64,000 nt of DNA, taken from contig NZ_QMDV01000002.1 in NCBI RefSeq assembly GCF_003284895.1, positions 1 to 64,000 of the forward strand, read 5' to 3'. Under the pieces are notes generated by a model. It saw only the letters and a program-made list of their open reading frames with translations, did no database searches and had not been told where the DNA came from. Origin of the DNA: Pontibacter arcticus. GTDB lineage: Bacteria; Bacteroidota; Bacteroidia; Cytophagales; Hymenobacteraceae. Positions 21,329 to 30,276 of the stretch are shown here, piece by piece. A program made the position numbers and the translations under genes. Each line of letters opens with the position of its first letter. The stretch's first letter is position 1.

Positions 21329-23755
21329 TCAGATTTTCAGTTGTAAGGATTCGTAGAGTTGTTCAAATTTTTTGCACCATACTTCAGCTTCCGGCCAGTT
21401 GGCGCGGGCTGCATTTCGCTGGTTGTAGGTGCTCTGTTTTAACCGGAAAGCCAGGTTTTGCGCATGCCAGATGTCGGGTTTCAGTTTTAGTCTGGCAAGC
21501 AGCGGTAACAGTTCGGTAAGCAGGTTCATTTGGGTGATGCTGTCGGGCTTTTCCGAAAGCTGCAGCATCAGGCGATCGATCAAGCGGGTAGCTTCGTAGT
21601 TATGCATTTTGGTTATCAGCTTTACATCCATACGATTTACCTCGTCCAGAATCCGGTTCAGTTTTAAAATGCTGGGTTTTTTGGCGGCAAGCTCGCGCTG
21701 CAGCTTCAGGTTGGTAATGTAAGATAGCGTAAGGTGCAGCGGGCGCGGCAATTTGATTGACAGCGTTTTCATGGCGGCCATCAGCGGGTAATTGTTTTCG
21801 TAGATCTGCTGAAAACTGTTTTCTACATTGTGCATGGCGCGCGCCAGTACTTCGTCCAGTATTTTGCGCTGGTCGTCTTTAAACAAGTGCCAGAACGAGT
21901 AATTATGCGACTCGAAATGCTTATCCAGCAGCATGATCACTTCGTTTATATTGCCCCGGTCGAAGGCGGTGGTTAGCTCTACAGACAGCGCTTCGTAGGC
22001 TTCTTCGGAAATAAATTCGCGCACGCCGCCAAACAACTGGTGGTCGCCGAGATGCAGCATGCCAAACGTAACGGTCAGTTCTTCCCAGGTTACAAGCGAT
22101 TTGATGGTGGCATGGCCGATCGCCATTTTCTGCTTTCCGGCAGTTCGTAATTCATACTTTTCAAGGGTTGGTTTAAAGCTTTGCAGCTTCAGTTCTTCCG
22201 GATCATCCGTAAACAAAGAGGTAATGCCAAAATGCGCACCCACCCGCAACAGGTCAATCATCATGGGTTTCACCTTCAGCCGGTAGGTTTGTGCGGCATC
22301 CGCTTCTTCGGGGATGTTGCTTTTCGCTTTCTGAAGGATTTGCAGGAAATCTACTTCGAGTTGTTGCCCGCTTATACTTTCGGCCAGTTGTAAAGCACGG
22401 GCGGCATACAGCAGATCCTGTACCGTTTCGATGCCGGTCACTTCATCAAAAAACCACCCGCAACTGGTATACATCAGCAAGGTATGGTACTGCATTTCGA
22501 GCAGCTGCAAAAATTTGGTTTGCTCAGTTTTACTTAAGTTTCCGGAAGTATGGTGCTTGATAAAAGCCTGTACGTTTGCCTCCGACCTGTCCATGATCAC
22601 GCTGATGTAAGCGTCGCGTACCAGCCAGGGATCAGTTATGCCGAGTGCGCTCATTTCGCGTTCGTACAGCGGTATCAGCTGGTCGCGGAGCCAGTCATAA
22701 GCTTCGCGCAGCGGGGCGCGCCAACGCTGGTTCCAGCCTTCTTTTCCGCCTGTATGGCAGCCGCAATCGCTTCGCCAGCGCTCTACGCCGTGCGCGCAAC
22801 TCCACGACGAATTTTCGATGATCTGAGCTTCGTAAACAGGCGGAAACATAGCGAGGTATTCTCCATAAATGGTTAGCCTTGCCAGTTTTTCACGCTCGAT
22901 GTGGTGCAGCGCATACGTCAATGCCATCTCCCCAAAACGGTGGTGGTGCCCATACGACTCACCATCAGTAGCAATATGCATGAGTTGGGGCTCGGAAGTA
23001 TACGGAGTGAAATTACCGGCCAACCGGTTGGCAAAACCTTCGCCGCTGTTTAATAACCGTTCAAACGCAACACCCTGCGAGGCCGGCCCATCATAAAAGA
23101 AAAGCACGATGCTGTTGCCCGACGGTAGGTTGCAACGGTAAGGCTGGCGCGGATCGATGTGAGCACCGGTAGCATCAAACCATTGCCTTTCGCCGATGCG
23201 CCGGAATCCCCTGGCCTGGTATGGCGAAAGTATAGTAAATGCGATGCCGTTGGCTGCCAGCACTTCCAGGGTTGGCGTATCCACGGCAGTTTCGGCGAGC
23301 CACATGCCTTCCGGTTTGCGGTTAAAGCGCTTTTGAAAATCATAAATGCCCCAAAGCACCTGCGTCTGTTTATCACGGGCATTGGCTAACGGCATAATGA
23401 TGTGGTTGTATACCTGCGCCAGCGCTGCACCGTGCCCGGAAAAGCGTTTCATACTTTCCTGGTCGGCTTGCAGAATGCCGGCATAGGTTTCGGGCGCTTT
23501 CCGCTCCATCCACGAAAGCAGGGTAGGGCCGAAATTGAAGCTGATGCGGGCATAGTTATTCAGCAGATCGGCAATCTCTCCTTTCGGACCCAAAATACGG
23601 GAGGCGGCATTGCGGCTGTAGCATTCTTCTGTAATGCGCTCGTTCCAGTCGTGGTACGGGTGTGCCGATTCCTGTAATTCTATTTCGTTCAGCCACGGGT
23701 TTTCGCGTGGTGGCTGGTAAAAGTGCCCGTGTATACAGATGTAGCGCGTATTCAT
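21329..23755 (-). CDS. GH57 family glycoside hydrolase with DUF3536
   Basis: The 808-residue protein has an N-terminal GH57 catalytic barrel (residues about 1-330), starting YICIHGHFYQPPRENPWL. It contains the candidate nucleophile Glu in GMWLAETAVD and a likely acid/base Asp in HIATDGESYGHHH. The C-terminal half (about 390-800) fits the all-helical DUF3536 domain often fused to GH57. GH57 enzymes include amylases, branching enzymes and 4-alpha-glucanotransferases, so the exact reaction is open. The operon context with treZ, treY and malQ strongly suggests action on alpha-glucan, perhaps trimming or debranching glycogen to feed TreY. It is separated from treZ by 2 bp and from treY by 1 bp. 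Confidence 0.92.
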   Translation of the reverse strand: MNTRYICIHGHFYQPPRENPWLNEIELQESAHPYHDWNERITEECYSRNAASRILGPKGEIADLLNNYARISFNFGPTLLSWMERKAPETYAGILQADQESMKRFSGHGAALAQVYNHIIMPLANARDKQTQVLWGIYDFQKRFNRKPEGMWLAETAVDTPTLEVLAANGIAFTILSPYQARGFRRIGERQWFDATGAHIDPRQPYRCNLPSGNSIVLFFYDGPASQGVAFERLLNSGEGFANRLAGNFTPYTSEPQLMHIATDGESYGHHHRFGEMALTYALHHIEREKLARLTIYGEYLAMFPPVYEAQIIENSSWSCAHGVERWRSDCGCHTGGKEGWNQRWRAPLREAYDWLRDQLIPLYEREMSALGITDPWLVRDAYISVIMDRSEANVQAFIKHHTSGNLSKTEQTKFLQLLEMQYHTLLMYTSCGWFFDEVTGIETVQDLLYAARALQLAESISGQQLEVDFLQILQKAKSNIPEEADAAQTYRLKVKPMMIDLLRVGAHFGITSLFTDDPEELKLQSFKPTLEKYELRTAGKQKMAIGHATIKSLVTWEELTVTFGMLHLGDHQLFGGVREFISEEAYEALSVELTTAFDRGNINEVIMLLDKHFESHNYSFWHLFKDDQRKILDEVLARAMHNVENSFQQIYENNYPLMAAMKTLSIKLPRPLHLTLSYITNLKLQRELAAKKPSILKLNRILDEVNRMDVKLITKMHNYEATRLIDRLMLQLSEKPDSITQMNLLTELLPLLARLKLKPDIWHAQNLAFRLKQSTYNQRNAARANWPEAEVWCKKFEQLYESLQLKI

Positions 23756-23757
23756 GC

Positions 23758-25602
23758 TTATGTTGTACGGCCAAGTAACAGCATCGTGCTGGCAGGCAGC
23801 GTAATTGTTTCCGTTGAGCGGACGGATGTTTTACCTGATCCGCCATTTCCGGCCCATTTCGCATCATCCGAATCAAGTATAACCTCCCAGTCTTGCTGGC
23901 CTTCCAGTGCATCAGATTTAAAAGTCTGTGGTTTGTTACTTATGTTAAATAGACAATAGAGTGGTTCATCGTTTCCAGTATGTACTAAGTGCAGTACCAG
24001 GTTTTCTTCATCCAGTTGTACCACCATCTTTTCTTTGGAAGGCTTGGCCAGGGCAGGGTGCGTTTTACGAAGCTGTATCAGAGCTTTGTAGAATTCGCGC
24101 AGCTGGTTTTGCTTTTCGTTCTGGGTATAGCTGTGCTGTAGTTTCGATTTGTTGAAGGTGTCTTCGCTTTGGGGGTCCGGAACTTCGCCCTGCCAGGTAA
24201 AGGCTTTAAATTCTTCGCGACGTCCTTTCTGTACCGCTTTCACCAGGTCTTTATCGGAATGGCTGATGAAGTATAAAAATGGGTTTTCTTCGCCATATTC
24301 TTCTCCCATAAACAGCATCGGTACGTACGGCGAAAGTATAACCAGGCCTGCCACCACCTTCAGCATATCAAACGAAACTAGTTGCGTCAGGCGGTCGCCT
24401 AACATGCGGTTGCCTACCTGGTCGTGGTTTTGGGAGCAGACCACAAACTGCTGCGCCGGGTTAGCAGTAGCATCGGTGCCTACTGTTTTTTTGCGGTGCT
24501 CTGAGTATAAACCGTTGTAGACAAAGGTTTGCTCCAGGGCTTTTTTGAGGTGGGCCGGTTTCCCGAAATCTTCATAATAGCCTTCCTGCTCGCCTGTGAT
24601 CAACGTATGGATGGCGTGATGGTAATCATCAAACCACTGCGCATCCAGGCCATAGCCGCCTTTGTCTGGAGAGTTAAGAAGCCGTATATCGCTTTGGTCG
24701 CTTTCCGCTATCAGCAAGTATGGTTTGCCGGTTTGTTCTGTTAATTGGATTACTTGTTCTTGTAACTCCTGCAAGAAATGCTTGGCACCCATATCGTAAA
24801 TGGCATGTACGGCATCCAGGCGAAGGGCGTCTATATGGTAATCGCGCAGCCACATCAGCGCATTCTGGAAAAAGAAGTTGCGCACATGGTCGGAGTGGGC
24901 CTGGTCGAAGTTTAGAGCAGCGCCCCAGGGTGTATTGTACTGCTCGGTAAAGTAGGGGCCGAAGTCGTTGAGGTAATTTCCTTCGGGGCCGAAGTGATTG
25001 TACACCACATCCAGCACCACCGAAATACCTTGCGCGTGGCAGGCATCAACCAGTTTTTTCAGGCCTTCGGGTCCGCCATAAGTGCTTTGTGCAGCAAACG
25101 GGTAAACGCCATCATAGCCCCAGTTGCGGCTTCCCGGAAACTGTGCGATCGGCATCAGTTCGATAGCGGTAATGCCCAGGTCTTTTAATTCGGGCAGTTT
25201 ATTTATAACCCCTTCAAATGTGCCTTCTTCTGAAAAAGTGCCGACATGCAGTTCGTAAATAATGAGTTGCTCCAAAGGCGGGGCCTGCCAGTTTTCATCT
25301 GTCCAGCTAAAGGAAGTATGGTCAACTACTTCAGACGCTTCGTGCACATCGTCGGGCTGAAACTGGGAAGCAGGATCAGGGCGTTCTTTGTCGTCGTTTA
25401 ATTTGTATTTATACTTTGCGCCCGGCTTTGCATCTTCGGCCAGGCCGGTCCAGTAGCCAAAGGCTTCGCGCTGTAAGGTAATGGTCTTCTTTTCGGGCTT
25501 GCTCAGTAGAACTTCTACTTTTTCGGCTTCGGGTGCCCATACGGTAAAAGTTACTCCTTTTTCGGGGTGGTAACTGGCCCCGACTTCTCTGGTAATCGAC
25601 AT
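23758..25602 (-). CDS. treZ: Malto-oligosyltrehalose trehalohydrolase
   Basis: The 614-residue GH13 enzyme hydrolyses the bond next to the trehalose unit of maltooligosyl trehalose, releasing trehalose. An N-terminal CBM48-like domain (VTFTVWAPEAEKVEVLL) is followed by the barrel with VVYNHFGPEGNYL, nucleophile Asp in ALRLDAVHAIYD, acid/base Glu in LLIAESDQSD and Asp in VVCSQNHDQVGNR. The block LFMGEEYGEENPFLYF is typical of TreZ. It is the first gene of the leftward operon, so its upstream region (25603-25947) must hold the promoter. The divergent TetR-type gene in the same region is a natural candidate regulator, but this is inference. Confidence 0.96.
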   Translation of the reverse strand: MSITREVGASYHPEKGVTFTVWAPEAEKVEVLLSKPEKKTITLQREAFGYWTGLAEDAKPGAKYKYKLNDDKERPDPASQFQPDDVHEASEVVDHTSFSWTDENWQAPPLEQLIIYELHVGTFSEEGTFEGVINKLPELKDLGITAIELMPIAQFPGSRNWGYDGVYPFAAQSTYGGPEGLKKLVDACHAQGISVVLDVVYNHFGPEGNYLNDFGPYFTEQYNTPWGAALNFDQAHSDHVRNFFFQNALMWLRDYHIDALRLDAVHAIYDMGAKHFLQELQEQVIQLTEQTGKPYLLIAESDQSDIRLLNSPDKGGYGLDAQWFDDYHHAIHTLITGEQEGYYEDFGKPAHLKKALEQTFVYNGLYSEHRKKTVGTDATANPAQQFVVCSQNHDQVGNRMLGDRLTQLVSFDMLKVVAGLVILSPYVPMLFMGEEYGEENPFLYFISHSDKDLVKAVQKGRREEFKAFTWQGEVPDPQSEDTFNKSKLQHSYTQNEKQNQLREFYKALIQLRKTHPALAKPSKEKMVVQLDEENLVLHLVHTGNDEPLYCLFNISNKPQTFKSDALEGQQDWEVILDSDDAKWAGNGGSGKTSVRSTETITLPASTMLLLGRTT

Positions 25603-25947
25603 AAGTTTGTTAGGTTTGGATCAGAGTTTTTAACTGAAAAGAGCGGGTTTGGGTTGTCGGAGTTTTTGAGCAGAAGCTATGAAATTCAGGTTTATACTTA
25701 GGGGTTTACATAATTCAGCTCAAAATCTAAAAAGCAGGTTGAGAATAATGTATAAGATACTTGTAAGAGCTGCGTTTTATACTAGGTGATGATAATCAGT
25801 TTACTTACCGCTCACTCCACCTTAAAACATACTTTATCAAAGTATAAATGGAGCGATTATACGAATGAAATGTGTTACAGTATTACTTGATAAATCTTTA
25901 AACATCTTATACTTCCGGCGGTTAAAGAACTGGAAAACGACAACGTT
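25603..25947. promoter_or_regulatory. 345-bp divergent control region between treZ and the TetR-type gene
   Basis: No gene is seen. The region must hold the promoters of the leftward treZ operon and the rightward TetR-ABC1 pair. At 25829-25845 a short perfect inverted repeat, ATACTTT-ATC-AAAGTAT, could be a regulator site, but because its arms match the window-wide AAGTATA motif it may not be specific. No exact TAnnTTTG box was identified. Confidence 0.4.
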
Positions 25948-26613
25948 ATGGAAAATATACAAAGTGATAACCTGCTTGCCCCTGATACCCGCACCCGTAT
26001 TACAGAAGCCTTTGTGCTGCACGTGCTCGAAACTGGCAGAGAGCCTGTTTCGGTGTTTAAGTTTGCCCAGAGTTTAGGCATACGCGAAGAAGAATTTTAC
26101 ACCTATTATACTTCGTTTCTGGGCGTGAAAGGTGGCGTGTGGGAGCAGATATTCGAACGCACCATCCGGAGCATGGAAGCCCAGCCGGTGCACGCTACTT
26201 ACTCGGCCAGAGAAAAACTGCTGGCCTTCTACTTCACTTGGATCGAAGAATTAAAGAAGAACAGAAGCTATCTGCTGGCTTTATACCTGCAGCCCGAAGG
26301 TTTCAGGAAGGCGATGCCCGAAGAACTGAGAGGTTTTAAAGCCAGGTTCGAGGCGTTTGCCAACAACCTGATCGCAGAAGGAAAAGCAACCGACCAGATC
26401 GCTGAAAGAAAGTATATTTCAGATAAGTATGCGGATGCGCTTTGGGTAGAGACACTGTTTATACTTCAGTTCTGGCTCAAAGATACTTCGCTTTCTTTTG
26501 AAAGAACAGATGCCGCCATCGAAAAATCGGTGAACCTGGTGTTTGATCTTATTGGCAGAACAGCAGTTGATTCGTTAGTCGATTTTGCCAAGTTTCTTTA
26601 CCAGTCTAAATAA
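25948..26613 (+). CDS. TetR-type transcriptional regulator
   Basis: The 221-residue protein has a likely N-terminal helix-turn-helix at about residues 12-60 (TRTRITEAFVLHVLETG and later FAQSLGIREEEFYTYYTSF) and a helical C-terminal ligand domain. The arrangement matches TetR-like regulators of Bacteroidota, although the DNA-binding helix is less canonical than in classical TetR. It lies 6 bp upstream of an ABC1/UbiB-type kinase gene and almost certainly shares its transcript. It is divergent from treZ, and the next operon downstream is the GlgE cluster, so it may control the storage-carbohydrate genes or only its own kinase partner. The ligand is unknown. Confidence 0.78.
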   Translation: MENIQSDNLLAPDTRTRITEAFVLHVLETGREPVSVFKFAQSLGIREEEFYTYYTSFLGVKGGVWEQIFERTIRSMEAQPVHATYSAREKLLAFYFTWIEELKKNRSYLLALYLQPEGFRKAMPEELRGFKARFEAFANNLIAEGKATDQIAERKYISDKYADALWVETLFILQFWLKDTSLSFERTDAAIEKSVNLVFDLIGRTAVDSLVDFAKFLYQSK

Positions 26614-26619
26614 TACTCT

Positions 26620-27939
26620 ATGAGTAATCAGCCTCAGGAACAAAATCATATACCCACATCCAAAGTACAACGCGCTTCTAAATTTATTGGCACCGGCGCA
26701 AAAGTAGGCGGTAATTATATAAAGCATTACGCCAAAAAGATGGTGAACCCATCGCTGAGCAAAGATGAGTTGCATGCCAATAATGCCGAAGATATTTATA
26801 CTTCGCTGAGCGAGCTGAAAGGCAGTGCGCTGAAAGTTGCTCAGATGATGTCTATGGATAAAAACGTGCTGCCCGGCGCTTACCAGGATAAATTTATGAT
26901 GGCCCAGTACAGTGCACCGCCTTTATCTTACCCGTTGATGGTGCGTAATTTTCAGAAGTCTTTTGGCAAAACGCCCGAAGCCATGTTCGATACCTTTACC
27001 ACTTCCGCTGTAAATGCAGCCTCCATCGGTCAGGTACACAGAGCAACAAAAAGTGGAAAGACGTTTGCCGTAAAAGTGCAGTATCCGGGCGTAGCCGACA
27101 GCGTAAGTTCGGACCTGAAAATGGTGCGGCCGTTTGCGTATCGGTTGCTGAACATGAACGCCAGAGAACTCGATCATTACATGGAAGAGGTGGAAGGGAA
27201 GTTGCTCGAAGAAACGGATTACAAACTGGAAGTACGGCGGTCGCAGGAAATATCGGGGGCCTGCAGCCACATCCCAAACCTGAACTTTCCGCAGTATTAC
27301 CCCGAACTGAGCAGCGAGAAAATTATTACCATGGACTGGCTCGAAGGCGCCCATTTAAAAGAGTGGCTCAAAACCAACCCGTCGCAGGAAGCCAGAAATA
27401 CCATCGGGCAGGCGCTTTGGGAATTTTATCACCACCAGGTACACAACCTCAAAAAAGTACACGCCGATCCGCACCCGGGCAATTTCATTATTCAGGAAAA
27501 CAATACCTTGGGCGTGATTGATTTTGGTTGCGTAAAAGTAATTCCGGAAGATTTTTACCAGGGCTACTTTTCGCTTCTCCGCAAAGATGTACTGTTGGAT
27601 GAAGCAGCGCTGAACCAACTTTTCTTGGATCAGGAATTTATCAGCGACCAGGATACGCCGGCAGAACAGGTATACTTTAAAACGGTGTTCAAAGAAATGA
27701 TCTCGTTGCTGGGCAAGCCGTTCCATACTTCGGAATTCGACTTTGCAGATGATGCCTATTTTAACCAGCTGTATGCGCTTGGCGAGCGGGTTTCGAAAGA
27801 TAAAATGTTCCGCAATTCGCGGCAGGCGCGTGGCTCGCGGCATGGCCTTTTCATCAACAGAACATACTTTGGCCTGTACAGTTTGCTAAACCAGTTAAGG
27901 GCAAAAGTCCAGACCACCAAACCAGCCTGGTTCAACTAA
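26620..27939 (+). CDS. ABC1/UbiB (AarF) family atypical kinase
   Basis: The 439-residue protein shows the ABC1 family signature: KVGGNYIKHYAKKM near the N-terminus, the helix ELKGSALKVAQMMSMD (KxGQ-like motif, here KVAQ), an Ala-rich nucleotide-binding patch AASIGQVHRA, the catalytic lysine in TFAVKVQYPG, and the kinase-like HADPHPGNFI and IDFGCVK segments. Family members include UbiB/COQ8, needed for ubiquinone synthesis, and lipid-associated ATPases of unknown substrate. Because this organism group uses menaquinone, a direct ubiquinone role is unlikely. It follows the TetR-type gene by 6 bp and ends in a strong terminator, so the two form one unit. Confidence 0.93.
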   Translation: MSNQPQEQNHIPTSKVQRASKFIGTGAKVGGNYIKHYAKKMVNPSLSKDELHANNAEDIYTSLSELKGSALKVAQMMSMDKNVLPGAYQDKFMMAQYSAPPLSYPLMVRNFQKSFGKTPEAMFDTFTTSAVNAASIGQVHRATKSGKTFAVKVQYPGVADSVSSDLKMVRPFAYRLLNMNARELDHYMEEVEGKLLEETDYKLEVRRSQEISGACSHIPNLNFPQYYPELSSEKIITMDWLEGAHLKEWLKTNPSQEARNTIGQALWEFYHHQVHNLKKVHADPHPGNFIIQENNTLGVIDFGCVKVIPEDFYQGYFSLLRKDVLLDEAALNQLFLDQEFISDQDTPAEQVYFKTVFKEMISLLGKPFHTSEFDFADDAYFNQLYALGERVSKDKMFRNSRQARGSRHGLFINRTYFGLYSLLNQLRAKVQTTKPAWFN

Positions 27940-27943
27940 AAAG

Positions 27944-27978
27944 AAAAGCCGTTTGATTTATTTCAAACGGCTTTTTCG
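27944..27978 (+). terminator. Terminator after the TetR-ABC1 pair
   Basis: A 13-bp perfect stem (27944-27956 with 27963-27975) with a 6-nt loop is followed by T-rich sequence, ending transcription ahead of the glgE operon. Confidence 0.9.
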
Positions 27979-28227
27979 TTTTCAGGGCAGTTTTATACTT
28001 CGGAAATACCAGCTGTTAAACACGCATTTCATACTAAAGTATAAACCGACGTTGTTGGCTCTCAGATTAAATGTAACATTTAGCTCCTAAACGTATTTGT
28101 TGGCTTAAAACGATTATATACGCTGTTATAGTTCTTTAAATGCTGCAGATTTATACTTCCTGCATTATAAATTGTAACCTAATTCCGGTAGCATAGTACC
28201 TATTCTGAGGTAAACCTTAAAGAGTAC

Positions 28228-30249
28228 ATGGAAGCATTGGAAGGAACAAAGCGCGTCGTTATCGAGCATGTAAAACCTCAGGTAGATGGCGGAAAATATC
28301 CTGCAAAAAGAGTAGTAGGAGAGCAGGTAGTAGTAACAGCCGACGTTTTCGGCGACGGACATGATGAAGTAAAAGCGGAACTGATCTACAGGCATAGCCG
28401 CAAAAAAAACTGGCACAAAGTACCCATGGCGTTTCTGGGCAACGACCGCTGGCAGGCTACTTTTACCCCGGATACCATGGGCCGTTTCGAGTATACGATA
28501 CAAGGGTGGGTCGATCATTTTTATACCTGGCAGAAAGGCCTGAAAAAGAAGTTTGAAGCCAACCAGGACATAACCGTTGAACTGCAGATAGGCGCCCAGT
28601 TATTAGAGGAAGCCGCGGCGGCAGCCAAACCCGGCCAACAGAAAAGACTGCGAAAATGGGCAGATCAGCTCAATAGAAATAATTCACCGGCCGATGCCGT
28701 GACGCTGGCCACCAGCCAGGATGTAACCGACCTGATGAATGCCTGCTGCGATCGCCGCAACGTAACCATTTACAACCAGGTGTTGCAGTTGGATGTAGAG
28801 CGCCACAAAGCCTTGTTCAGTACCTGGTATGAGTTTTTTCCGAGATCGGCGGCGCAGGAGCCAGGCCAGCACGGTACCTTTAAAGACTGCGAACGCCTGA
28901 TGCCGCGCATTGCTGAAATGGGCTTCGATACGATTTACTTACCACCTATCCACCCGATCGGGTACGCGTACCGCAAAGGAAAGAACAACGCTGTATCAGC
29001 GCAGCCCGGAGAGCCTGGCTCGCCATGGGCCATTGGTGCAGACACTGGCGGGCACAAAGCAATACTTCCGGAACTAGGCACGCTCGATGATTTCAGAAGT
29101 ATGGTGCATGTGGCCCGCGAGCATGGCATCGAAATAGCCCTTGACTTCGCCATCCAATGTTCCCAGGACCACCCGTACGTAAAAGATCATCCGCAGTGGT
29201 TTAAATGGCGACCGGACGGCACCGTACAGTATGCTGAAAATCCACCGAAAAAATACCAGGACGTACTTCCAGTAAACTTCGAAACCGAAGACTGGCAGAA
29301 CCTGTGGATCGAACTCAGAAGTATACTCTTGCATTGGATAAACCAGGGCGTGTATATTTTCCGGGTAGATAATCCGCATACCAAAGCTTTTGCTTTCTGG
29401 GAGTGGGTGATCGCCGATATTCACAAAGAGCATCCGCAGGTTATTTTCCTGGCGGAAGCCTTTACACGGCCACGGGTAATGGAACGCCTGGCCAAAATCG
29501 GTTTCACGCAATCCTATACGTACTACACCTGGCGTAACACCGCAGCCGAACTGAAAGAGTATATGCAAGAGCTGACGCAAACTGATATGCGCGATTATTT
29601 CAGACCGAACTTCTGGCCTAATACACCGGATATTCTGCCGGTTGGCTTGCAGGAAGGTGGCGAAGCGGCTCATATTCTGAGGTTGGTGATGGCGGCCACG
29701 CTTTCGTCTAACTACGGCATGTATGGCCCGGTTTACGAATTCGGAATTGCCACGCCGGTGCCCGGTAAAGAAGAATACCTCGACTCCGAAAAGTATGAGA
29801 TCATGCACTGGGACTGGGGCAAACTGACCAAGATCAGGGAAGTGATTACGCTCATCAACAAGATCAGAAAAGTGAACCCGGCCCTGCAAACGACCTGGAA
29901 CATTGCCTTCGGCGAAACCGATAATGCACAGCTGCTCTGCTACGGAAAATGGGATGATGCCCGCCAGAATAAGATGCTGATGGTCGTGAACCTGGACCCG
30001 CACCAGACGCAGGCCGGCTGGGTAAAAGTGCCTGCCGATGCCCTAGGCTTAGAAACCGACCAGCCATACTTAGTGCACGACCTTTTAACCGAACACAAGT
30101 ATACCTGGAGCACCGACTGGAACTACGTAGAGCTAAGGCCGCACGAAATGCCGGTACACGTTTTCAGGATAGAAGAAGCAAGCAAAGGCATGGGCCACAA
30201 CAACCTGGATGATACCTGGCTGCCAACAGACCAGCAAACACATAACTAA
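28228..30249 (+). CDS. glgE: Alpha-1,4-glucan:maltose-1-phosphate maltosyltransferase
   Basis: The 673-residue GH13_3 enzyme extends alpha-1,4-glucan with maltosyl units from maltose 1-phosphate. The N-terminal beta-domain (KRVVIEHVKPQVDGGKYPAK, then FEYTIQGWVDHFYTW) is the GlgE-specific DUF3416-like part. The catalytic barrel has FDTIYLPPIHPIG, nucleophile Asp in FRVDNPHTKAF, and general acid Glu in IFLAEAFTRP, all in the GlgE-specific form. Length and motifs match actinobacterial GlgE. It is the first gene of an operon with the TreS-maltokinase fusion and glgB, which provide its donor and its branching partner. A 288-bp gap upstream holds the promoter, but no clear box was recognised. Confidence 0.97.
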   Translation: MEALEGTKRVVIEHVKPQVDGGKYPAKRVVGEQVVVTADVFGDGHDEVKAELIYRHSRKKNWHKVPMAFLGNDRWQATFTPDTMGRFEYTIQGWVDHFYTWQKGLKKKFEANQDITVELQIGAQLLEEAAAAAKPGQQKRLRKWADQLNRNNSPADAVTLATSQDVTDLMNACCDRRNVTIYNQVLQLDVERHKALFSTWYEFFPRSAAQEPGQHGTFKDCERLMPRIAEMGFDTIYLPPIHPIGYAYRKGKNNAVSAQPGEPGSPWAIGADTGGHKAILPELGTLDDFRSMVHVAREHGIEIALDFAIQCSQDHPYVKDHPQWFKWRPDGTVQYAENPPKKYQDVLPVNFETEDWQNLWIELRSILLHWINQGVYIFRVDNPHTKAFAFWEWVIADIHKEHPQVIFLAEAFTRPRVMERLAKIGFTQSYTYYTWRNTAAELKEYMQELTQTDMRDYFRPNFWPNTPDILPVGLQEGGEAAHILRLVMAATLSSNYGMYGPVYEFGIATPVPGKEEYLDSEKYEIMHWDWGKLTKIREVITLINKIRKVNPALQTTWNIAFGETDNAQLLCYGKWDDARQNKMLMVVNLDPHQTQAGWVKVPADALGLETDQPYLVHDLLTEHKYTWSTDWNYVELRPHEMPVHVFRIEEASKGMGHNNLDDTWLPTDQQTHN

Positions 30250-30276
30250 AAGATAACTTCCGATAGACCACACATT

